Assembly: GCA_963756715.1 (NCBI GenBank)
Contig: CAVWOV010000021.1
Location: forward strand, 124,001 to 188,000
Direction of reading: 5' to 3'
Length of the DNA stretch: 64,000 nucleotides
From: VAZQ01 sp963756715
GTDB lineage: Bacteria; Pseudomonadota; Alphaproteobacteria; Rhizobiales; Xanthobacteraceae
In this document: positions 7,437 through 17,899 of the stretch, in pieces
How the letters are laid out: the number at the start of each line of letters is the position of its first letter
Position numbering within the stretch: position 1 is the first letter of the stretch
Position numbers and translations under genes: made by a program
Notes under the pieces: generated by a model
Told to the model about the DNA's origin: nothing
What the model saw: the letters and a program-made list of their open reading frames with translations, nothing else
Databases searched by the model: none

Positions 7437-9931
7437 GCCAGCGCCTCCCACTGGGTGCCCGAGCGCTCATTGTAGCTCAGATACGACGCAGCGATGGTTT
7501 CGGATAGCCGCAACGCGGCATCTTCGATTCGGGCGATCACGGCGTCGTCGACATCCGCCGCATCCGTGGTTCGCAGCGTCGTCGCCGCCGCCGCCGCGAT
7601 CTGTTGCGCCGGCGACAGCCGCCCGTCGGGTTGATGCTTTGGCAGCGCGGCAAGATGCTCTTCGATGCGGTCGAATTGGTAGGCGACCGATCGCGGATTA
7701 TTCGGATCGAGCACGACGAGGTCGATCACCGCCGCGCGTGCGGCGATCATGACGTAGCGTTGCCGATAGGTGATCTGGCTGTCGCAGAGTTCAAGACACA
7801 CGTCGAGCGCCGGGTCTGGCCCGAAACTGCTGGCGAACTGATTGACGAAACGGCATGTGATGACGGCGCGTTCGATGCGCCGTCCGAGTTCGAGGAACCG
7901 CCAGCCGGCAAGCCTCGTCATATTTTCCTGCGCCAGGCCGGAAAACGACGACATGATACGCAAGGCCGCTTCGACCCGCTCGAACATCAAGGTCTCGGAC
8001 GGTCCCGGCGGAAGCCGGGCGACAACGATGGCAACCAAATCGTTGAGCGCGCGCCAGGCATCCGGTGAGAACCGGTCGCGAATGACGGAGGCGGAAAAGT
8101 GCGCTGCCCGCACCAGGTTGGGTAGCGAGCCGTCGAAATCACCGCGCAACGCTGCGCGCGCGACCAGGCTCGCCTTGGCGTGCGGGATGTCGCTCGCGCT
8201 TGCGCTCCAGGCCTCCAGCAGCGAGGCGATTGGTTCGATGAGCGGCGCCGCATCGTTGTCGGCTTCGGTCATGCGGTTGATCAGAGCACGCACGAGGCGC
8301 AGCGTCGCCTCCGCCCGTTCGACATAGCGCCCGACCCAGAACAAATTGTCGGCGGCGCGGCTCGGCAGCACCCCGGCGGCGCGGCGGATCGAAATTCGCT
8401 CCGGCGTCGGCAGCAGCGTGGTTTCGCCGACCGGTCCCTCCGAAAGCACCCACGCATCCGCCGTCTTGCCGCCCCGCTGCAAGCTGACGGCGCGGGCGTC
8501 GGCATTGTCGGCGATGCGCACGAACCCGCCCGGCATGACCGACCAGGTCGCGCCGGTCCTGGCGAGAAACAGGCGCAGGATGAACGGACGCGGCTCAAGC
8601 CGGCCGTCCTGCCACATCGGCATGGTCGACAGCGTCACCGCTTCCTGGAGGACGAAATCCACGCCACGGTCGGTGATCGCCTGCACGATGCGCTTGCGCT
8701 GATCGTCGTCCAGTCTCGAGCCGAGCGTCCCGTCTTCTATGGCGCCGGGGAGATGGTCGCCGAATGCCGAAGCGATCACCATCGAGTCGAGGTTGTCGAT
8801 CAGGTCGTCGCGAACGTCGGACTGGCCGAGCCACCACGTTGCAACGTTCGGCATGATCAGGTCGGAGCCGACCACGGCCGGCGCCAACGCCGGCAGGAAT
8901 GCCAGCATGGCACGCGCTTCGGCCACACCCGCACCCAGCGCATTGGCAATGACGACCTTGCCGTCACGAACCGCCTGCACCAGACCGCTCACGCCCAAAC
9001 GCGAGCCGGCATTAAGCTCCAATGGATCGGCGAAATCGGCATCGAGCCTGCGCAGCAACACCTCGGCGCGCCGCAAGCCGGAGACCGTCCGGATGAAGAC
9101 GCCATCGTCGCGAACCGTCAGGTCCTCGCCTTCGACCAGAAGCATCCCGAGATAACGGGCGAGGTACGCGTGCTCGAAATAGGTTTCGTTCATCGCCCCT
9201 GGCGTGAGCAGACAAACCGGCAAATCGTCCCGGCGGTTGAAAGACGACAGATCGGCCTGCAACGCCTTGAAATATGGCGCCAACCGTTCGACCTTGGCGC
9301 CGCGGTAGACATCCGGAATGCCGCGCGAGAGCGCCAGCCGGTTTTCTAACGCGTAACCCGAGCCGGATGGCGCCTGCGTGCGGTCGCCCAGCACCCACCA
9401 GCGACCGTCCGCGCCGCGTCCGATATCGACCGCATAGGTCCGCAGGTACGCGCCTCCAGATGGCGCGACTCCCACCAGCGGGCGTAGGAATTCCGGATTG
9501 CCGGCAATCAGCGCAGCCGGGAGCCGCCCCTCCCGCACAAGTCTCGCGGGGCCATAGACATCCGCCAGAACGGCCTCGAGCACCTCGGCACGCTGCACGA
9601 GCCCAGCCTTGAGCGCGCTCCATTCGATGGGATCGATGAGTAGCGGCACGTGGCTCAGCGGCCAGGGCCGGTCCGAGCCGGCCGGATCCTCATAGACCCG
9701 GTAGAACACTCCCGAATCGTGCAGGTATCGATCAGCCGCGGCAAATCGGCGACCAATCTCTTCCGCACCGAGAGCACCGAGCATCGAGAGCAACGGCTGC
9801 CAGTGCGGCCGCACCCGGCCGTCCGCATCCATCATCTCATCGATGACGCCGGGAAGCGGCCGGTATCCCGCCAGAAGCGGCTCGATGCCATCGCCGGGTC
9901 GGTCAGGCGCGCTGTCGAGATAAGCTGCCAT
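7433..9931 (-). CDS. Circularly permuted type-2 ATP-grasp protein fused to an alpha-E domain
   Basis: 832 residues. Residues 1 to about 480 resemble the circularly permuted ATP-grasp family (former DUF404/407): GYRPLPGVIDEMMD, HVPLLIDPIEW, YAVDIGRGADGRWWVLGDR, and the nucleotide-binding stretch SGSGYALENRLALSR. Residues from about 500 to the end form an all-helical alpha-E domain (former DUF403), starting RAADNLFWVGRYVERAE. These are often separate genes; here they are fused. ATP-grasp enzymes make carboxylate-amine bonds, so a peptide-ligase role is predicted but unproven. The start lies 6 bp from the DUF2126 stop and its end overlaps the small transglutaminase by 4 bp. Confidence 0.9.
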   Translation of the reverse strand: MAAYLDSAPDRPGDGIEPLLAGYRPLPGVIDEMMDADGRVRPHWQPLLSMLGALGAEEIGRRFAAADRYLHDSGVFYRVYEDPAGSDRPWPLSHVPLLIDPIEWSALKAGLVQRAEVLEAVLADVYGPARLVREGRLPAALIAGNPEFLRPLVGVAPSGGAYLRTYAVDIGRGADGRWWVLGDRTQAPSGSGYALENRLALSRGIPDVYRGAKVERLAPYFKALQADLSSFNRRDDLPVCLLTPGAMNETYFEHAYLARYLGMLLVEGEDLTVRDDGVFIRTVSGLRRAEVLLRRLDADFADPLELNAGSRLGVSGLVQAVRDGKVVIANALGAGVAEARAMLAFLPALAPAVVGSDLIMPNVATWWLGQSDVRDDLIDNLDSMVIASAFGDHLPGAIEDGTLGSRLDDDQRKRIVQAITDRGVDFVLQEAVTLSTMPMWQDGRLEPRPFILRLFLARTGATWSVMPGGFVRIADNADARAVSLQRGGKTADAWVLSEGPVGETTLLPTPERISIRRAAGVLPSRAADNLFWVGRYVERAEATLRLVRALINRMTEADNDAAPLIEPIASLLEAWSASASDIPHAKASLVARAALRGDFDGSLPNLVRAAHFSASVIRDRFSPDAWRALNDLVAIVVARLPPGPSETLMFERVEAALRIMSSFSGLAQENMTRLAGWRFLELGRRIERAVITCRFVNQFASSFGPDPALDVCLELCDSQITYRQRYVMIAARAAVIDLVVLDPNNPRSVAYQFDRIEEHLAALPKHQPDGRLSPAQQIAAAAATTLRTTDAADVDDAVIARIEDAALRLSETIAASYLSYNERSGTQWEALA

Positions 9932-9937
9932 GTCGGC

Positions 9938-12900
9938 TTATTGCGGTTCAACCGGCCGCCGCAAGTCGAGCGTGGTCGGGTATTCGAGCGACCGCTCTTC
10001 CGGTGGAAGATCGGTAAAAATCCCCGGCGTATGTCCCAGGTCCTCGAACCGCGCTCGACGGCGGGCTTCCGCCTCGTAGGAATTGACCGGGAAAGTTTCG
10101 TAGTTGCGGCCGCCCGGATGCGCCACATGATAGACGCAGCCACCCAGCGACCGCCGGCTCCAGCCGTCAATGATGTCGAAGGTCAGCGGAGCGTGGGCGT
10201 CGATATTCGGATGCAAGGCGGACGGCATCTTCCAAGCCTTGAAGCGCACCCCCGCAACATATTCGCCTGGCCGTCCGGTCGAAACCAGCGGCAACCGGCG
10301 GCCATTGCATGTGACGATGTGGCGGCTTGCGTTCAGTCCTTCCACTTTCACCTGCAAACGCTCGACCGAGGAATCGACGAATCGTACCGTGCCGCCAACG
10401 TTACCCTCCTCGCCGAGCACGTACCAGGGCTCAAGCGCGTGCCGCAATTCAAGCCGAACGCCGCCGCGGTCGATCGCGCCATACGTCGGAAAACGAAATT
10501 CGCGCTGCGCGGCGAACCAGACCGGATCGAAGCGATAGCCTTCGCGGTTGAGATCCTCCAGGACCTCCAGAAAGTCCTGCCAGACGAAATGCTCCAGCAT
10601 GAAGCGGTCATGCAACGCGGTTCCCCAGCGCACCAGATTGCCGTCGAGCGGCTCGCGCCAGAACCAGGCCACCAGCGCACGCAGGAGGAGCTGCTGCGCC
10701 AGGCTCATGCGCGCATCCGGCGGCATTTCAAAGGAGCGGAATTCGACCAGACCAAGCCGGCCGGTCGGGCCGTCGGGCGAAAACAATTTGTCGATGCAGA
10801 TTTCGGTACGATGGGTATTGCCGGTCACATCGACCAGCAGGTTGCGGAATAGGCGATCGACCAGCCATGGCCGCGGCGTTTCGCCTTTGCCGGGCGGCGG
10901 CACGGCGCCGAGCGCGATCTCCAGCTCATAGAGCATGTCGTGCCGCGCCTCGTCGATCCGCGGCGCCTGGCTGGTCGGGCCGATGAACAATCCGGAGAAC
11001 AGATAGGACAATGACGGCCGGCGCTGCCAATAAAGCAGCAGGCTCTTGAGCAGATCGGGCCGGCGCAGGAACGGGCTATCCGGCGCACTGACGCCACCGA
11101 GCACGATATGGTTGCCACCGCCGGTCCCGGTGTGGCGGCCGTCGATCATGAACTTATCGGTGCCGAGACGGGTGAGGTGTGCATCCTCGTAGATGCTGCG
11201 CGTGATATCGACCGCCTCGCGCCAGGAGGTCGCTGGATGAATATTGACCTCGATAACGCCGGGATCGGGCGTCACCTTGATGACGTTCATGCGCGGATCG
11301 TACTCGGGCGTGTAGCCATCGAGCTGGATGGGCTTGCCGTATTCCGCCGCGGTCGCCTCGACCACGGCCAGAAGCTCAAGATAGTCCTCGAACCGTTCGA
11401 CCGGCGGCATGAACACGCACAGCCGGCCGTTACGCGGTTCCACCGTGAGAGCGGTACGCACCGGGATCGGCGCACTTTTCGCCGGGCGCGGTTTCACGGC
11501 GAGCGCCGCTCGGCCACCGGCAACCGAGCGACGAGTTGGTGACCGGGCGCGAGCGGTCTGCAAGCTCTGCCGCCATAGCATCGGGATCGGGCAGCTCGCC
11601 GCGGTCCGCGAACGGATCGGCCGGCACCAGATGCGGATAATCGGCCGGCTTGAAATACGGCAGCGATTTGAGCGGCAGACGGAAGCCGGCCGGAGAATTG
11701 CCCGGCAACAGGAAGATGCGGCCACGGCGCACCCGCCATAGCTCGCTCAGCCAGCCGGCGCCAGCGTGCGCGGTCCAGCGCTGCACCGGCAGCACATAGC
11801 CCGCCGGCGCGGAGAGATGAGGCTCAATCTCGCTCAAGATGCGCGCGCGCTCAGCCGGATCGTCGATCTTGGGATTGCTCGGATCGAGGTTCTCCGCCAA
11901 CTCACCTTCCTTGAGCAGATGCTCCGCCGGGTCCTCGAAGACTGGCAGAACATGATCGGTGGTGATGCCGAGACGCCGCGCAACGCCTTCGGTGAATCTC
12001 TTCGCATCCTCCGGTGTCGGCGCATACGAGACCGTTTCGTTGGCGAGCAGGTTGGCGTTGCGCCACATCGGCTGGCCGTCCCGGCGCCAAAACAGGGCGA
12101 ACGACCAGCGCGGGAGCTCTTCGCCCGGATACCATTTGCCCTGGCCATAGTGCAGCAGCCCGCCGGGCGCGAAACGATCGCGCAGCCGACGGACCATTTC
12201 ATCGGCGCGGATACGCTTGGTCGGGCCGAATGCGGTGGTGTTCCATTCCGCGGCTTCGTAGTCATCGACAGACACGAAGGTCGGCTCGCCACCCATGGTG
12301 AGACGAACATCCTGCGCGACCAGATCGGCGTCGACCTTCTCACCCAACGCGTCGAGTGCAGCCCAGGCGCGGTCGGAGAACGGAAACGTGACGCGCGGCT
12401 TCTCATCCACCCGCGTGACGGTCATCTCGAAAGCGAACTTCACATCCGCCGGCCCGACGCCGCCGGAAATCGGCGCCGCCGTGCGATAGTGCGGCGTCGC
12501 CGCAACCGGCAGATGCCCCTCCCCGCACAGCAGCCCCGACGTGGGATCAAGCCCGATCCACCCGGCGCCGGGCAGATAAACCTCGGTCCAGGCATGCAGG
12601 TCGGTGAAATCCTGCGTGGCCCCGGCGGGCCCATCGCCGACCGGCCGCAGATCCGGCTTGAGCTGGATGAGGTAACCGGAAACAAAGCGCGACGCCAATC
12701 CGAGCTGGCGCAGAACCTGGACCAGCAGCCAAGCGGAGTCGCGGCACGAGCCGGATCTGCTCGCAAGCGTCTCCTCTGGCGTCTGCACGCCCGGCTCCAT
12801 CCGGATCAGGTAACGCACCTCGGTCTGCAGCCGCTGATTGAGGTCGACCAGAAAGTCGACGGTGTTGCGCCTGTCGCGCGGAATGGTGGCGAGGAACGCG

Positions 12901-13283
12901 GTCAGGTGCGAACCCGCCGGCTCCAGCACGCGGTAGGGCGCAAGATCATCGCGCAACTCGTTATCGTAACTGAACGGAAAGGTGTCGGCGTAAGGCTCAA
13001 CGAAAAAGTCGAAGGGGTTGATGACTTCCATATCGGCCAGGAAGTCGACCGCGACCGAAAACTCGGTGGTCTGTTCGGGGAAGACGAAGCGGGCAATCCA
13101 GTTCCCGTGCGGATCCTGCTGCCAGTTTACGAAGTGCTGCTCGGGCTTGACCTTGAGCGAGTAGCTCAGCACCCGCGTGCGGCAATGCGGCGCCGGACGC
13201 AACCGCACCATCTGCGGTCCCAGACCGACCGGCCGGTCGTATTGGTAGCGCGTGACGTGGTGGAGACCCGCAATAATTCCCAT
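9938..13283 (-). pseudogene. Transglutaminase-DUF2126 protein, interrupted by one frameshift
   Basis: About 1115 residues if repaired. The start is ATG 13283 (MGIIAGLHHVTRYQYDRPVG) with GGGG 8 bp upstream. The N-terminal part has a transglutaminase domain with Cys180 (SGSCRDSAW), His230 (DLHAWTEVY) and Asp246 (GLDPTSG). The rest is the DUF2126 region, ending near LDLRRPVEPQ. The frame changes between about 11480 and 11560, in a weakly conserved Arg/Ala-rich linker, where one surplus base joins the two well-conserved halves. Both halves show no decay, so a sequencing insertion is likely. Family knowledge: DUF2126 proteins are predicted amide-bond-forming or -cleaving enzymes next to cpATP-grasp/alpha-E genes. 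Confidence 0.85.
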
Positions 13284-13475
13284 CGAAACCCCAGCAGCCT
13301 TTGACTTCGTTTGGCGATGCCCGGCAGCGTAGTCGCAGCGCGCCGCAGGACCAATGCCTGCCTGTTTATCATGCAATTTCCGGGCCGCACCCGGATCGCG
13401 CGGACGCCGGAAGCTAGACCTGCGACGGTCCGAAAATCCCAGAATACCGGCCAGGCCCGATCAGATTTTCCGGGT

Positions 13476-14612
13476 TCACTCGGGGAGCCCGATCTTGCGG
13501 CGCAACCCGGTAGCAATCGCGCGAAGGGTCTCCCGCGCGCTTGCCTGTATCGGCATGCCGCCTTCCGCATGCGTGAGCCGGTGGATGAAGGAGAGCTTGA
13601 CGATCACCGCTGGTGACACGACAAATGGATACAGGTCCTGCATGCCCATACTGCGGTTGATCGAGTTCATCGCGTAGGTGAGCGGCAGCCACGCGTCGAT
13701 GATGCGGGTCATGTCGGCGCCGTGCGGATCGAAGTCGAGCTTGGCGGCCATGTCGCCGCCCTTTCCGACCTTGGGTCGAACGGTGATGCCAAATGCGCCC
13801 GCGGTCTCGACCGTATCGATCATGTGGAAATAATGCGCCCAGGTCTCGGCGAAATCTTCCCACGGGTGTGAACTGGCGTACGCTGATACGAAGTGCTCCG
13901 GCCAATTGCCCGGCGGCCCGTTGGCATAGTGGCGCTGCAAAGCAGCCCCGTAGTCCTGCTGTTCGTCACCGAACGTCTCGCGGAACTCCTCGATGCTCGC
14001 CGACTGCGCTACCAGGCGATCCCAGTAGTAGTGCGCGATCTCGTGCCGAAAATGACCCAGCAACGTTCGGTAGGGCTCGCCCATCTGACTGCGCCGGCGT
14101 TCGCGCTCGGGATCATCGGCCTCCGCCAGATTGATGGTGATGAGGCCGTCTTCGTGACCGGTCAGAACCGGGATGTGGCCTTGCGGGCCGTTCTGATCGG
14201 CAATGAAATCGAACGCCAGTGCATCTGGTTCCTCCTCCTTGGTCGCAAGCGGCAGCCGGAACTTGAGCAGCGTGTAGAACAGGCGGTGCTTGGCGACCTC
14301 GATCTTGCGCCAATGCTCGATATTCAGCGGCACCGACAGATCGGGAATCATCCGGTTGTGCCGGCACGCAACGCAAAACTGCCCGGGCTGTTCGGCCGGC
14401 ACCAGCCAGTTGCAAACCTCGTAGATGGCGTTGCCGCAATGGCGGTAGCTCCCCTCGGGCTCTGCCATGGCCTCCCAAGCGCCGTCCTTTTGCTTCAGTG
14501 CAGTGATGGTGGCCTTGTCCGGCATATAGCCCAGCGGAAACCCGCAACTCTGACAGGTCGTGTTCTCAAAATAGAGCGCCTGGCCGCAATTCTGGCATTC
14601 GAAAATTTGCAT
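13476..14612 (-). CDS. Zinc-ribbon, HEXXH putative zinc metallopeptidase
   Basis: 378 residues. The N-terminus has a rubredoxin-like zinc ribbon (Cys6/Cys9 and Cys20/Cys23, with further Cys59, 67, 80 and 83). The catalytic motif HEIAHYYWD is at residues 190-198, with a downstream acidic/His region (WEDFAETWAHYFHMIDT) supplying a probable third ligand. This matches the family of putative zinc-binding metallopeptidases with no known substrate. Cytoplasmic: no signal peptide. It lies about 190 bp upstream of the transglutaminase-DUF2126 gene on the same strand, so it may be the peptidase arm of this island; co-transcription is inferred from order only. Confidence 0.85.
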   Translation of the reverse strand: MQIFECQNCGQALYFENTTCQSCGFPLGYMPDKATITALKQKDGAWEAMAEPEGSYRHCGNAIYEVCNWLVPAEQPGQFCVACRHNRMIPDLSVPLNIEHWRKIEVAKHRLFYTLLKFRLPLATKEEEPDALAFDFIADQNGPQGHIPVLTGHEDGLITINLAEADDPERERRRSQMGEPYRTLLGHFRHEIAHYYWDRLVAQSASIEEFRETFGDEQQDYGAALQRHYANGPPGNWPEHFVSAYASSHPWEDFAETWAHYFHMIDTVETAGAFGITVRPKVGKGGDMAAKLDFDPHGADMTRIIDAWLPLTYAMNSINRSMGMQDLYPFVVSPAVIVKLSFIHRLTHAEGGMPIQASARETLRAIATGLRRKIGLPE

Positions 14613-14950
14613 GACGAATTCAACACCTGAGATGTTTTGATAGCCGCCGCATTATCGTCGAAGAAATTCGCGCCGCGAAAGTTCCCAGCGCAAACGACAC
14701 GAACCGTTCAGGCATCAGGCGGATGGAAGCAGACGAGCATCCGGTTGTAACCAACCTCGTTTCGCCTTGCCGGCATTTCTTCCTCCCTTTTCTCTCGCAT
14801 CAACTTATTGATTTCATGTTGACTTCCAGCCCGCTTGGCGTCCTTTGCCGCTCCGCGCGGTCATGCGCCGAGGTCGCGCCGCCTTGCGGCGGGATGACTG
14901 GTATTTTCCAGGTTAACGGTGGATCATTGCACTCCTCTTGAAGCATCGGC
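14613..14950. other. Intergenic region, no gene seen
   Basis: 338 bp between divergent genes (metallopeptidase leftwards, ABC transporter rightwards). It should contain both promoters. I see no convincing operator, riboswitch or RNA gene. Confidence 0.4.
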
Positions 14951-16159
14951 TTGCGCCGAGGATTCCGTAGCGTGCATTCCGGCGGTCATCCAGAGAATAT
15001 CACGACGATTGTTCGGGCTGGAAGCACGGTCACGGCGAGTGGCGCAGAGTTGCAGCTCAAGCAACTGACGAAAACCTACGGTGCGACCAAGGCCATCAAT
15101 GGCATTTCGCTCGATGTGCCGGCCGGCGCCTTCGTCTCGCTCCTGGGGCCGAGCGGATCGGGCAAGACGACGACGCTCAACCTGATCGCAGGCTTCTTGA
15201 CGCCCGACTCCGGTGACATTCTGCTCGACCAGCGCTCGGTTGCCGACGTTCCACCGCACCGGCGTAACATCGGCATGGTCTTCCAATCCTATTCGCTGTT
15301 TCCGCACCTGTCGGTCGCCGAAAACGTCGGCTTCCCGTTGCGGATGCGCACCCGGCTGTCGCGCGAGGACGCGCGCCGGCGAATCCACGAGATGCTCGAT
15401 CTGGTTCAGCTCGCCCACCTCGGCGACCGCTATCCCCGACAGCTCTCCGGCGGGCAGCAGCAGCGGGTGGCGATAGCGCGCGCGCTGGTGTCGTGGCCGC
15501 GCCTCCTCCTGATGGATGAGCCACTCGGCGCGCTCGACAAGAAGCTGCGCGAGCAGATGCAGGCCGAGATCAAGCGCATCCATCGCAGCGTCGGCACGAC
15601 GGTCATCTACGTGACGCACGACCAGAACGAAGCCTTGACGATGTCCGACCTGGTCGTGGTGATGCACGAGGCCCGTATCGCCCAGATCGGCACGCCGCGG
15701 GTACTCTACGAGGCGCCCGCGAACGTATTCGTGGCTGATTTTCTCGGCGATTCGAACCTGCTGGCCGCCAAAGTCGTCGGCACGTCGGCCGCCGACACAT
15801 CTGTAGAGATTGCGAGCGGCGAGACGCTGCGCGCGCAGTGCAGCGAAATCGCGGCCTCAATCGGCGACCGGGTTGTCATTCTGATCCGGCCGGAAGATAT
15901 GGCCGTGCATAGTTCGAACGCACAGGTGCCCGGCCAGGACATGCTCGCGGGCACCGTGCAGGAGGTCAGCTACCACGGCGATACCTTCAGGCTTGAAGTC
16001 GCCGTCGGCCAGGACACGCTGAAGGTCAAGGTGCCGCGTGCCGAGGCCGCCGGAATGGAACCGGGCCGCCAGGTCTTTCTGACGTGGCCGACGCAGGCCG
16101 CGAGGCTGCTTCCCGCCGCTGCGTCCGCCGGCGTCCAGCCCAGCGGGGCGGCGCCGTGA
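14951..16159 (+). CDS. ABC importer ATPase, spermidine/putrescine (PotA) type
   Basis: Up to 402 residues from a TTG at 14951; the first 30 or so residues are not family-like, and GTG at 14972 is an alternative. Nucleotide-binding domain: Walker A GPSGSGKTT, Q-loop GMVFQSYSLFPH, signature LSGGQQQR, Walker B LLLMDEP, D-loop and H-loop YVTHDQ. A C-terminal TOBE domain follows (about residues 290-385). First gene of a five- or six-gene plus-strand operon; its TGA overlaps the GTG of the first permease. PotA-type importers take up polyamines, opines, thiamine or small organic acids; the metabolic genes downstream suggest an acid here. Confidence 0.9.
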   Translation: MRRGFRSVHSGGHPENITTIVRAGSTVTASGAELQLKQLTKTYGATKAINGISLDVPAGAFVSLLGPSGSGKTTTLNLIAGFLTPDSGDILLDQRSVADVPPHRRNIGMVFQSYSLFPHLSVAENVGFPLRMRTRLSREDARRRIHEMLDLVQLAHLGDRYPRQLSGGQQQRVAIARALVSWPRLLLMDEPLGALDKKLREQMQAEIKRIHRSVGTTVIYVTHDQNEALTMSDLVVVMHEARIAQIGTPRVLYEAPANVFVADFLGDSNLLAAKVVGTSAADTSVEIASGETLRAQCSEIAASIGDRVVILIRPEDMAVHSSNAQVPGQDMLAGTVQEVSYHGDTFRLEVAVGQDTLKVKVPRAEAAGMEPGRQVFLTWPTQAARLLPAAASAGVQPSGAAP

Positions 16160-17046
16160 CGGCAGCAACAGACCTTGGTACCGGCACTTTGGTTCGCTCG
16201 GCCCCGCGTCGCCGCGCATACCTCGTTCCGGCGCTGCTGCTACTGCCGTGCCTGGCGTGGATCGCGTTCTTCTTCTTCATTCCGCTGGCGATGATGTGCT
16301 GGCGAAGCCTCGCAAGCGAAGGATTCTCGCTCGAGACCTACAGCGCGCTTTTCACCTCGCCGCTCTACACCAAGGTCATGTTCACGACCGTCAAGATCGC
16401 CAGCATCGCCACCGTCGGCGCGCTGATCCTCGCCTATCCCCTCGCCTACGCGCTGACCATGAGCGGCACCAAGGTCCGCGCGCTGATCCTGGTGTTCGTT
16501 CTCATTCCCTACTGGGTCGATATCATCGTGCGCAGCTTCTCGTGGATGATCCTGCTCGGCGATAACGGCCTCATCAACAAGGTGTTGATCGGCCTCGGCA
16601 TCGTCAGCGGGCCGCTGCAGCTTCTGTACAATCCATTCAGCGTCATTTTGGCGATGATCCAGATTCTACTCCCGCTCACAACCATCACCTTGTTCGGCGC
16701 GATGCTGCGGATCGACCGAACCCTGATCGCGGCGGCCAAAATTCACGGCGCGAGCGGATGGCAGGCCTTCCGCCAGGTATTCTTTCCGTTGAGCCTGCCG
16801 GGCGTCTACGGCGCAGGCCTGCTGGTGTTCGTCCTCGCACTCGGTTTCTACGTGACGCCCGCGCTGCTCGGCAGCCCGCGCGAGACCATGATCGCGCAGA
16901 CCATCATGGTGGAGGCGAGCCAGTTGCTCGATTGGGCGCAGGCCAGCGCTGCCGGTGCGGTGCTGCTCCTCATCACGCTCTCCATCGCCACCATCTACAA
17001 CCGCTACTTCAGCCTCGACCGCCTGTGGGGAGGCTCCGACGCATGA
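16156..17046 (+). CDS. ABC importer permease, PotB type
   Basis: 296 residues from the GTG at 16156, which shares GTGA with the ATPase stop. Six predicted membrane helices, the first around VPALLLLPCLAWIAFFFF. The EAA loop that contacts the ATPase is visible as AAAKIHGASGWQAFRQVFF followed by PLSLPG. The stop overlaps the next permease start (ATGA at 17043-17046), so the two subunits are translationally coupled. Confidence 0.9.
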   Translation: MTAATDLGTGTLVRSAPRRRAYLVPALLLLPCLAWIAFFFFIPLAMMCWRSLASEGFSLETYSALFTSPLYTKVMFTTVKIASIATVGALILAYPLAYALTMSGTKVRALILVFVLIPYWVDIIVRSFSWMILLGDNGLINKVLIGLGIVSGPLQLLYNPFSVILAMIQILLPLTTITLFGAMLRIDRTLIAAAKIHGASGWQAFRQVFFPLSLPGVYGAGLLVFVLALGFYVTPALLGSPRETMIAQTIMVEASQLLDWAQASAAGAVLLLITLSIATIYNRYFSLDRLWGGSDA

Positions 17047-17849
17047 GCGCGGGCAAGGGTACGATCGGGCTGAGCACGGCGATTGTGGCAATCCTGGTTT
17101 ATCTGGTCTTTCCCGTCGTCGTGGTGGTTGCGATCTCGTTCAGCGCGGGGAACTTCCTGGTCTTTCCGCCACCGGGGCTGTCGCTGCGCTGGTACGAAAG
17201 CATCGCCAGCGACCCGGAATGGATCAGCGCGCTATGGGTGACGCTCAAGGTCGGCAGCCTGTCGGCACTGATTGCGACATTGCTCGGCGTTCCGGCGGCC
17301 TTCGCGCTGGTCCGTCACGCCATCCCGGCGAAAGCCCTGGTGAGCGCCTTGATCCTGTGCGCCCTGGTCACGCCACCGATCGTGACGGCGCTCTCGACCT
17401 ACCTGTTCTTCGTCCCGCTCGGCCTCGTCAACACGGTGACCGGGCTGGCCTGCGCGCATGCCGTCAGCGGCATGCCGTTCGTCGTCATCAACACCGGTGC
17501 GAGCCTGCGCAGCGCCGACGTCAATCTCGAACGCGCGGCCATCATCCATGGTGCGCATCCGTTGTGGGCGGTGCTGCGCATCACGCTGCCGATCGTCTCC
17601 CCCGGCATCGTGATCGGCGCCATCTTTGCGTTCGTGCATTCCTCGCACGAATTGCTGGTTGCAAGCTTCATCCTCGGCGGCGTCGGCAAGCCGGTCGCGG
17701 TGAAGATCTGGTCGGGCGTCCAGGCCACGTCCGATCCGACGATCGCCGCAGCCTCCGCAATTCTGATCGGCCTTGCCATATTGACATTTGCAAGCGTGGC
17801 GGCGACGCAGGCATTGACCAGACGCCGGACGGCGGGAGAAGCACGATGA
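17043..17849 (+). CDS. ABC importer permease, PotC type
   Basis: 268 residues from ATG 17043. Six predicted helices, starting STAIVAILVYLVFPVVVVV; EAA loop RAAIIHGAHPLWAVLRITL then PIVSPG. It pairs with the preceding permease to form the channel. The stop overlaps by 4 bp an ATG at 17846 that opens a 17-codon reading frame. Confidence 0.9.
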   Translation: MSAGKGTIGLSTAIVAILVYLVFPVVVVVAISFSAGNFLVFPPPGLSLRWYESIASDPEWISALWVTLKVGSLSALIATLLGVPAAFALVRHAIPAKALVSALILCALVTPPIVTALSTYLFFVPLGLVNTVTGLACAHAVSGMPFVVINTGASLRSADVNLERAAIIHGAHPLWAVLRITLPIVSPGIVIGAIFAFVHSSHELLVASFILGGVGKPVAVKIWSGVQATSDPTIAAASAILIGLAILTFASVAATQALTRRRTAGEAR

Positions 17850-17899
17850 GCGATGGTATGAAGTCTCCCGGCGTTAATGCGCCATGGCTGCAGCCTTGA
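17846..17899 (+). CDS. 17-codon ORF coupled to the permease stop (doubtful)
   Basis: ATG at 17846 overlaps the permease TGA as ATGA and encodes MSDGMKSPGVNAPWLQP then stop at 17899, running past the possible ATG of the next gene at 17884. It could be a translational-coupling leader, or the original N-terminus of the acyl-CoA synthetase displaced by frameshifts. No homologue is recognised; coding status is weak. Confidence 0.2.
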   Translation: MSDGMKSPGVNAPWLQP

